Assembly (NCBI GenBank): GCA_937967805.1
Contig: CALBTC010000361.1
Span: forward strand, 1 to 5,565
Origin: an uncultured Anaerolineaceae bacterium
GTDB lineage: Bacteria; Chloroflexota; Anaerolineae; Promineifilales; Promineifilaceae
Direction: 5' to 3'
Length of the DNA: 5,565 nt
Made by a program: the position numbers and the translations under genes. Positions 1 to 4,431 of the stretch are shown here, piece by piece; position 1 is the first letter of the stretch, and the number at the start of each line of letters is the position of its first letter. The notes under the pieces were generated by a model that saw only the letters and a list, made by a program, of their open reading frames with translations, was not told the origin of the DNA and made no database searches.

Positions 1-1306
1 GCCCGGGCGCATCGAGTTCCCCAATTTGATCATGTACCAGCGTGACATATTGGCTCAATTCGGTATCGATCTGGTTGTTAAACCCGAACGTTTCCAGGTA
101 GGCGATGTTGTCGGTAAGCAAACGGCCGTTTGGCGGCAGCAGATTCGAGTAAACCGCGGGGGAGAACACGATTGTTTGTGAACGGCCGTTGCGCTCAATG
201 GTGAACGCCGTTTCCCCCTCAGGGGGTGAGGCCTGCCGATATGGAACCCCATTGAAGGCCACCAGCCGATCCCCCACCTGAATGCCGGCGGCGGCAGCGG
301 GACTGCCCGGCTCCACCAACCAAATCATGCCATCGGCGTCAAAGGAAAAGCCAAAGCGCTCTCGATTTGTAGACAGAATGAGCGACTGCACCCGTTCGGG
401 CGAATAAAAGGCCAGGTGGTCATGCTGGGTGGCGGCCCGCATCATGTCGAACATCTCAAAAATGAGCTGCTGTGCATCTGCCAGCGTGCTGTCGGGAGTG
501 AGACGCGCCAGCGCCTCCGCTTCCCACGCCGCAAAATCCACCTGCTCGCGAAAGATGTAGCTTGCCTCATACTCATCGACTACACCGCGCAGATAGGCGG
601 CGGCGTCTGGCATCTCTGGAAAGTCGACCGTCTCTAGCACCTCCAGCACAGACACGGTTGGCGACCAGCCGGAAAGCAGCAGGAATTGGTAAGGGCCTTG
701 GGCGGGAAAGTAGCGGGGCCACGGTTCGGGATATTGCACGAACGCATGGCTTACTGTGTCGCTCTGGCTCTCCCGGAAAAGGCAACTATCACGGCCGTTT
801 ACCTGCGTCAGCTCTCGTTCATAAGCGGGCAATTCAAGAAACAGCGCCACCTCCGCAGACTCACACGCCTCTGCCTGCGTGATAGGCTCATTCCACCAGA
901 ACGCTTTCAGTTGAAGCGACCCAGCCCGCCCAGAATAGTGAAAAGAGTTGTTTGTGGACAGTTCCCATGTGGCGGGCAGCATCAACTGCACGCCAGCGCC
1001 GTGATTGACGCGCAGCACCCAGCTGTTGGCTTCGGCGGTGCGTGTTTGGGCCACAACCGTTTCCATGGTGAGCGGCGGGGGGGTGGTGGGCGAAACGGCC
1101 GTCTCGTTTTCGGCGGATGTGTGGTTCGGAAGCGCGGTGGTGGCAGCGGTTGTTTGGGTGGGTTCTGCCGTTGCTGCCTGCGCACTGGTTGCCACGGGCG
1201 CCTGCTTGATGGCGGTGAAGGTAGGTGAGACGGCCGTTTCGTCTCCACCACAACCCACCAGCCATAGTGTTACCAACAAAAACAATAAAACCGCTTGCCT
1301 TTTCAT
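1..1306 (-). CDS. S41-family (C-terminal-processing-like) protease lipoprotein with PDZ domain, 3' end outside window
   Basis: 435 codons are visible from the ATG at 1306-1304; the frame is open to the window edge. The N-terminus MKRQ, a hydrophobic stretch and LVGC with Cys19 form a lipoprotein signal peptide, so the protein should be lipid-anchored outside the membrane. Residues 23-90 are a low-complexity Thr/Ala/Pro linker containing ETAVSPT twice. Residues about 97-230 form a compact domain with two further cysteines (148, 175) that resembles the Mog1/PsbP-like fold; this is a weak call. Residues about 315-385 are a PDZ domain, with GSPAAAAGIQVGDRLVAFNG as the ligand-groove and turn region. 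The visible end, NIAYLETFGF onward, matches the opening strand and helix of S41 peptidase domains. The catalytic Ser/Lys lie beyond base 1, so activity cannot be judged. The start is chosen because it gives a perfect lipobox; the ribosome site is weak. It lies 77 bases after the preceding gene and may be a separate transcription unit. Confidence 0.82.
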   Translation of the reverse strand, partial: MKRQAVLLFLLVTLWLVGCGGDETAVSPTFTAIKQAPVATSAQAATAEPTQTTAATTALPNHTSAENETAVSPTTPPPLTMETVVAQTRTAEANSWVLRVNHGAGVQLMLPATWELSTNNSFHYSGRAGSLQLKAFWWNEPITQAEACESAEVALFLELPAYERELTQVNGRDSCLFRESQSDTVSHAFVQYPEPWPRYFPAQGPYQFLLLSGWSPTVSVLEVLETVDFPEMPDAAAYLRGVVDEYEASYIFREQVDFAAWEAEALARLTPDSTLADAQQLIFEMFDMMRAATQHDHLAFYSPERVQSLILSTNRERFGFSFDADGMIWLVEPGSPAAAAGIQVGDRLVAFNGVPYRQASPPEGETAFTIERNGRSQTIVFSPAVYSNLLPPNGRLLTDNIAYLETFGFNNQIDTELSQYVTLVHDQIGELDAPG

Positions 1307-1383
1307 TCGATTAGCCACTTGCACTAACATACGAAGTCTCAGTAAAGAGTTTCTCTTTCGGGGATGACCCAGTGAACAACAGG
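1307..1383. other. Intergenic region before the protease lipoprotein gene
   Basis: These 77 bases separate the last gene of the GTPase cluster from the lipoprotein gene. I see no convincing -35/-10 pair and no strong Shine-Dalgarno sequence before the ATG at 1306. The region holds a perfect short palindrome at 1344-1358 and one arm of a second inverted repeat (1364-1387), listed separately. Neither is followed by a T-run on the minus strand, so a classical terminator is not supported. Read-through from the cluster into the lipoprotein gene is possible. Confidence 0.5.
1344..1358. repeat. Perfect 6-3-6 inverted repeat, possible operator
   Basis: AAAGAG-TTT-CTCTTT is a perfect six-base inverted repeat with a three-base spacer, 38 bases upstream of the lipoprotein start. 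The A/T-rich stem would be a weak RNA hairpin and no U-tract follows on the minus strand, so a regulator-binding site is as likely as a transcript structure. Chance occurrence of a six-base palindrome in a short A/T-rich spacer is not negligible. Confidence 0.3.
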
Positions 1384-1387
1384 TCAT
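1364..1387. repeat. Inverted repeat overlapping the stop codon of the Ig-like gene
   Basis: ATGACC (1364-1369) and GGTCAT (1382-1387) are perfect six-base arms with a 12-base spacer. The right arm includes the TGA stop of the Ig-like protein gene. On the minus-strand transcript this could fold as a stem-loop just after translation ends, possibly a 3'-end stabiliser. No T-run follows, so I do not call it an intrinsic terminator. Confidence 0.25.
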
Positions 1388-1716
1388 TTCACCGAAAACT
1401 GCAGTTCTAAAGAATCACTTTCTTCTTTCTTGTCCTTGCGATAGGTTCCACGTACACGCAAAAGATAGCTGCCAGGGCTTTGCCCAGCAGAAGACCAGCT
1501 GACGTTGGCCTCGCCAATACTGCCGCGCCCGTCTGTAGTGTAGGTACGAAACATGACAAGCCTATTGTGGAAGCTGTAAATTTCTACGGTCAAGGACGTA
1601 TTGGCGACAAAGCCTGTCGCATTCACATAAAAGGTGGTGCCAACGCCACCTTCGTTGGGATTGATACTAATTCGGGCAGGTGGACCCTGCCCAAAGTGCA
1701 AAACTTGTTTACGCAT
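1384..1716 (-). CDS. Small Ig-like beta-sandwich protein of unknown function (110 aa)
   Basis: Apart from a short N-terminal tail, the protein looks like a single beta-sandwich. Residues about 14-109 contain P-ARISINPNEGGVGTTFYV, then NATGF, the turn TTDGRGS and a closing strand DSLELQFSV. This pattern (I-x-I-x-P-x-x-G-x-x-GT, then GF) is typical of IPT/TIG-like or other Ig-like repeats in bacterial surface proteins. Here, however, there is no signal peptide, membrane segment or anchor, so as annotated it would be cytoplasmic. An in-frame TGA lies at 1722-1720, two codons before the ATG, so this frame cannot extend upstream. No clear Shine-Dalgarno is seen. It follows the 232-aa gene by 44 bases and is probably the last gene of the GTPase cluster. 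It may be a genuine one-domain protein or the surviving C-terminal piece of a larger surface protein. Function unknown. Confidence 0.68.
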   Translation of the reverse strand: MRKQVLHFGQGPPARISINPNEGGVGTTFYVNATGFVANTSLTVEIYSFHNRLVMFRTYTTDGRGSIGEANVSWSSAGQSPGSYLLRVRGTYRKDKKEESDSLELQFSVK

Positions 1717-1760
1717 GTTTCATCTTACGTTACGCTTGAAGTGCCATGCACCTCTAGGGG

Positions 1761-2459
1761 TTAAAGCCGCATTGCCGGCTGATTGGGGTATTTATTGGTG
1801 AGATATTGCTGTGTTTGTTCTTCTTTTGCCAACAAATCACCTATTCTGTTGCCTATTGGGTGTAAACCATATAGCAGCGTGAGGTTGTATAAATCATCAT
1901 ATTTTTGCACGACATAATGTTTGGCAAGCTCCCTAAAGTCTGCTTCCGTCAACAAATGCAACTTCTGGCGTGCGTTTCCTAACAAAGCTAAAACGCTCGG
2001 CTCGATGAGCTTTGGAATTGCCTCAAAAGGCTCTGTCATCAGACCATCTACCATATGGTCAAATAGCCCGTAACCTTGTTTCGGTTTTTTCAACCATTTG
2101 AATGCCCCTTTGGCCCAATAACCAACCGGAAAAACGACACGTTGGTAGCTGACAAAGGTGTGGAAATAGTTCAGCAAAAGCGTAATCATATCAAAGGTAA
2201 CGTGCGTAACATCGGTTGGTGATTGCCCTTGGGCTTCTAGATATTTTAGAGCATCAATGACCAGCTTTTTAGACTGACGATCATGCAGCAGGCTGGCAAC
2301 ATGACGCGTTACTATACGACTGGCCGCTTTATCAACGAAGCTGTCAATAAGCCAGGAGAAATCGTGCGTTTGACCTGCGCTAAAGGCGTGCAGCTCGGCC
2401 TGAAAAAGCTGTGATTTGAATATGGCAAATGGATCGTAATTATCAAATTGAGAAGACAT
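1761..2459 (-). CDS. Unrecognised mostly helical protein (232 aa) of the GTPase cluster
   Basis: I do not recognise a family. The protein starts MSSQFDNYDPFAIF and is predicted by eye to be almost entirely helical and soluble, with many aromatic residues (for example NYFHTFVSYQRVVFPVGYW, residues about 97-115). The segment 86-113 is the most hydrophobic but contains His, Gln and Arg, so it is more likely a buried helix than a membrane span. A basic loop KWLKKPKQGYG (121-131) follows. No nuclease, kinase, TIR, nucleotide-binding or metal-binding motif is visible. Its ATG lies four bases after the stop of the 184-aa membrane gene and has no Shine-Dalgarno sequence, so translation is probably coupled to that gene. 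This tight linkage suggests a partner or effector of the GTPase, which is inference. Sampled lines are about 40-50% GC, lower than the flanks, and the gene contains no ACGGCCGT word, unlike most of the window. Confidence 0.85.
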   Translation of the reverse strand: MSSQFDNYDPFAIFKSQLFQAELHAFSAGQTHDFSWLIDSFVDKAASRIVTRHVASLLHDRQSKKLVIDALKYLEAQGQSPTDVTHVTFDMITLLLNYFHTFVSYQRVVFPVGYWAKGAFKWLKKPKQGYGLFDHMVDGLMTEPFEAIPKLIEPSVLALLGNARQKLHLLTEADFRELAKHYVVQKYDDLYNLTLLYGLHPIGNRIGDLLAKEEQTQQYLTNKYPNQPAMRL

Positions 2460-2463
2460 AGAA

Positions 2464-3018
2464 TTACTGTTTATCGGCCGTTTCCGCCAGCAACTGTAAC
2501 GACGTTAGCCGCCACGTCAGACTGCGTCTTTTCTTGGTGATGTTGAAGAACAGCGTGTCAATAGCCACCAAGCGAATATCCCGACTGACCACAACCGCAT
2601 AATGAAATTGATGGATCTCACCTGGCTCAAGCTCAAAGCGGCCACTCGCCGCCTGCTCATTAGTTTGCCAAACAGGTTCCCATTCGATAATGTGGGCACC
2701 ATGCAGCAAGGTAGCATCACCGCGCGCCCTAACGCGTTCTAATTCGGCGGCAGGCGGCAATGCTTGTTGCAGAGCGACCTGCCACGCCCGCAGCGAAAGC
2801 AAAACATCACCTGCATTTTGCAAAATAACCACAAGCCCAACCAGCCAGTAATCCTCGTCAATAGCGTGGCAGGTTAGCTCATGCCGAATCAGAGCGCGGG
2901 GAAAGCGCTGCCGATTTTGTACAAACAGCAGCCATGTCCAGATACTGCCCACGATAACGGCCGTCACTGTCGCCAGGTTTGCCGCAATTTCTGCAACTAG
3001 AGCCAGATTCGTCAGCAT
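2464..3018 (-). CDS. Single-pass membrane protein with C-terminal beta-rich domain (184 aa)
   Basis: Residues about 10-33 form one strong membrane segment (IAANLATVTAVIVGSIWTWLL) followed by the basic patch QNRQRFPR. A short uncharged N-terminus and positive charges after the segment suggest N-out/C-in topology by the positive-inside rule, placing the rest in the cytoplasm beside the GTPase. Residues about 38-176 look like one beta-sandwich: alternating strands LVGLVVILQNAGDVLLSL (59-76), an acidic turn LEPGE (130-134) and the strands HQFHYAVVV and LVAIDTLFFNI. The N-x-G motif between strands and the xEPGE turn are common in bacterial Ig-like domains of membrane proteins, but I cannot assign a named family. 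Its ATG lies six bases after the GTPase stop with no Shine-Dalgarno, so coupling is likely. The inferred role is membrane partner or receptor for the GTPase. Confidence 0.85.
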   Translation of the reverse strand: MLTNLALVAEIAANLATVTAVIVGSIWTWLLFVQNRQRFPRALIRHELTCHAIDEDYWLVGLVVILQNAGDVLLSLRAWQVALQQALPPAAELERVRARGDATLLHGAHIIEWEPVWQTNEQAASGRFELEPGEIHQFHYAVVVSRDIRLVAIDTLFFNITKKRRSLTWRLTSLQLLAETADKQ

Positions 3019-3024
3019 TTAAGA

Positions 3025-4335
3025 TTACTTACGCCGAAACAAGGAGCCAAAAAAGCCTCTCATCGCCTGCGCTGCCGAGCTGCCTACAGATTGGCTTATA
3101 TTGTCGATGCTTTCTTTGACATTGCGCGTTGTTTGCGCCACGCTGCCCGTGATGTCGGCCGCTTTTCGTACCCCATCGCCCACTGCTTTGCCCGCTTTTG
3201 CCAGCCATCCTGTCCACTTGGGCAATAAATCATCCTTGATCCGTGCTAAAAAAGATTTTTGGTCCTCCTCATCCAAGTAGATAGGGGCTGGTCTAGAATC
3301 GGGCTGTTCACCAGTACAAGACTCAGCCGTTAGTGAGGGCGGTGTTGTGGTGAACCTTTCAGGGCCTACTCCCATTAAAAAACCGCCTATTCCAGCATCG
3401 TTAATGCGTAAGAAAACGGCCGTAAACAGTTTGCCCAACCACAACTTTCCATCTGGCGTCGGAACTGGATGCCCCCTGCGGCTATTTGCTACAGCAACAG
3501 ACGGGATTTTATTAGCTTTGCTTTGTCCGATATGTTTGGCAATTTCCCAACGGATGAGCCGCGTGCGTTCGCGTAATGTCTCCTCATATTCAATCTGGCT
3601 TACTTTGTCAGCAAAGGTGAAAACTATCACACTTTGTTCCCAAACCTTTTTGCCAAAAGCGTCTGTCGTTTGTTTAATTGTGGTCACTTCATCGGTGCGT
3701 ATCCGTGTGTCATCTAGTTTGGTTACAAACCATAAGCAATCCATCGTTTTATCTGGCAGGGCTTCCTGAATCATTAATAAATAAGCTTGGTCCTTGCCAC
3801 TCGCGTCACTTAAGCCAGGTGTATCCAGAACGACATAGCGCATCAACGAGTTAGGGGGTGAATTGTATTTCTCAACCTGGAGCGTGCCAGGTTCAAATCG
3901 GCTTGGCCTTGCCACTTCCTTACCCATTAAACTGTTGACAGTGCTGGATTTACCTGTACCAGTTTGCCCAACCAAAACAAAAACAAACGGCCTTTGCTGC
4001 TCATTAGCGATAATTGATTGCACATTGTCTTCGGTTAATAGCTCTTTCAGATTGAGGGGCAAATCCGTCAAGTTTGTATGCAGATCGTACTGGCGCAAAA
4101 AGATGTCCAGAGGAGCTAAGTTCTCGTCCCGGAGCTGAACGGCCGTCTGTGCCAACCGCGCAATCTCATCCTCGCCAATATACTCCAGCCACGAAACAAA
4201 ATGCCCATTTTCCAGATGGTAAGCTCCATCTCCGGGAAACGCCTGACTCAATTGCACTAACTCTTCGCTGGTGTGGGCCGCACGGCCGTTGCGAAACAAA
4301 AACGGATTCAGGGCATGTATTGGTTCTTTTGCCAT
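3025..4335 (-). CDS. Toc34/AIG1-like (paraseptin-type) GTPase with N-terminal accessory module and amphipathic C-terminal tail (436 aa)
   Basis: The G domain spans about residues 115-320. It has the P-loop GQTGTGKS (123-130) followed by STVNSLMGKEVA, a G2 candidate Thr151 and the G3 motif DTPG (171-174). DKTMDCLWFVTKLDDTRI (195-212) and DAFGKKVWEQSVIVFTFAD (225-243) follow, with an unusual G4 at 239-244 (FTFADK rather than NKxD) and a G5-like ANS (283-285). The order and wording of the 195-243 block resemble plant Toc34/Toc159 and AIG1/GIMAP GTPases more than Era or dynamin types. Residues 1-110 form a separate module (FLFRNGRAA, then an ELVQL helix, then HLENGHFVSWLEYIG). Residues 321-360 are a flexible Pro/Thr/Ser linker. 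Residues 371-436 are a long amphipathic helix ending GFFGSLFRRK, a plausible membrane-binding tail. It is the first gene of the cluster; an AGG lies about eight bases before the ATG. Expected role: GTP-dependent, possibly oligomerising membrane switch. Substrate and process are unknown. Confidence 0.9.
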   Translation of the reverse strand: MAKEPIHALNPFLFRNGRAAHTSEELVQLSQAFPGDGAYHLENGHFVSWLEYIGEDEIARLAQTAVQLRDENLAPLDIFLRQYDLHTNLTDLPLNLKELLTEDNVQSIIANEQQRPFVFVLVGQTGTGKSSTVNSLMGKEVARPSRFEPGTLQVEKYNSPPNSLMRYVVLDTPGLSDASGKDQAYLLMIQEALPDKTMDCLWFVTKLDDTRIRTDEVTTIKQTTDAFGKKVWEQSVIVFTFADKVSQIEYEETLRERTRLIRWEIAKHIGQSKANKIPSVAVANSRRGHPVPTPDGKLWLGKLFTAVFLRINDAGIGGFLMGVGPERFTTTPPSLTAESCTGEQPDSRPAPIYLDEEDQKSFLARIKDDLLPKWTGWLAKAGKAVGDGVRKAADITGSVAQTTRNVKESIDNISQSVGSSAAQAMRGFFGSLFRRK

Positions 4336-4344
4336 CTTTTACCT

Positions 4345-4359
4345 ACGTGTTTTACACAT
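4345..4359. promoter_or_regulatory. Imperfect 6-3-6 palindrome just upstream of the GTPase start, possible operator
   Basis: ACGTGT-TTT-ACACAT pairs at five of six arm positions (GTGT/ACAC in the centre is perfect). It lies 10 to 24 bases upstream of the GTPase ATG, a typical place for a repressor site or a translation-control hairpin. The architecture matches the 1344-1358 palindrome but the half-sites differ, so they are not copies of one operator. Confidence 0.25.
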
Positions 4360-4376
4360 CTTGCGATGCTTCTTTG

Positions 4377-4410
4377 GGAAAAGGCTGGTTGCACGCCGAC
4401 TAATCCAGCC
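4377..4410 (-). terminator. Weak terminator-like stem-loop after the solute-binding protein gene
   Basis: Read on the minus strand, GGCTGG (4410-4405) and CCAGCC (4388-4383) form a six-base G/C-rich stem around a 16-base loop, directly followed by TTTT (4382-4379). It lies 21 bases past the stop of the solute-binding protein gene. The stem is short, the loop large and the T-run only four long, so termination would be partial. It fits the idea that the GTPase cluster is a separate unit. Confidence 0.35.
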
Positions 4411-4431
4411 GGGCGCACCCACCAGGTAAGC

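Larger units (their letters stand above)
4336..4431. other. Intergenic region upstream of the GTPase cluster
   Basis: These 96 bases lie between the solute-binding protein gene and the GTPase gene and should hold the cluster promoter if the cluster has its own. I cannot pick a convincing -35/-10 pair: the A/T-rich GTGTAAAACAC about 14 bases before the ATG is the best -10-like area but has no matching -35. The region contains a weak stem-loop (4383-4410) and an imperfect palindrome (4345-4359), described separately. Confidence 0.5.

Noticed and set aside
686..1228. Plus-strand open frame of 180 codons
   Set aside because: It is antisense to the lipoprotein gene, reads as Gly/Arg-rich low-complexity protein without domain character, and the minus-strand frame has a lipobox and PDZ domain.
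888..1265. Minus-strand open frames of 125 and 89 codons (the second at 982-1251) inside the lipoprotein gene
   Set aside because: They are out-of-frame shadows of the linker region, rich in Arg/His/Pro as expected from shifted Thr/Ala/Pro codons.
1741..1751. GTGC-CAT-GCAC palindrome in the 44-base spacer before the Ig-like gene
   Set aside because: Four-base arms are too short to distinguish from chance and there is no supporting T-run or duplicate site.
3347..3769. Plus-strand open frame of 140 codons
   Set aside because: It is antisense to the conserved G domain and shows no recognisable features.
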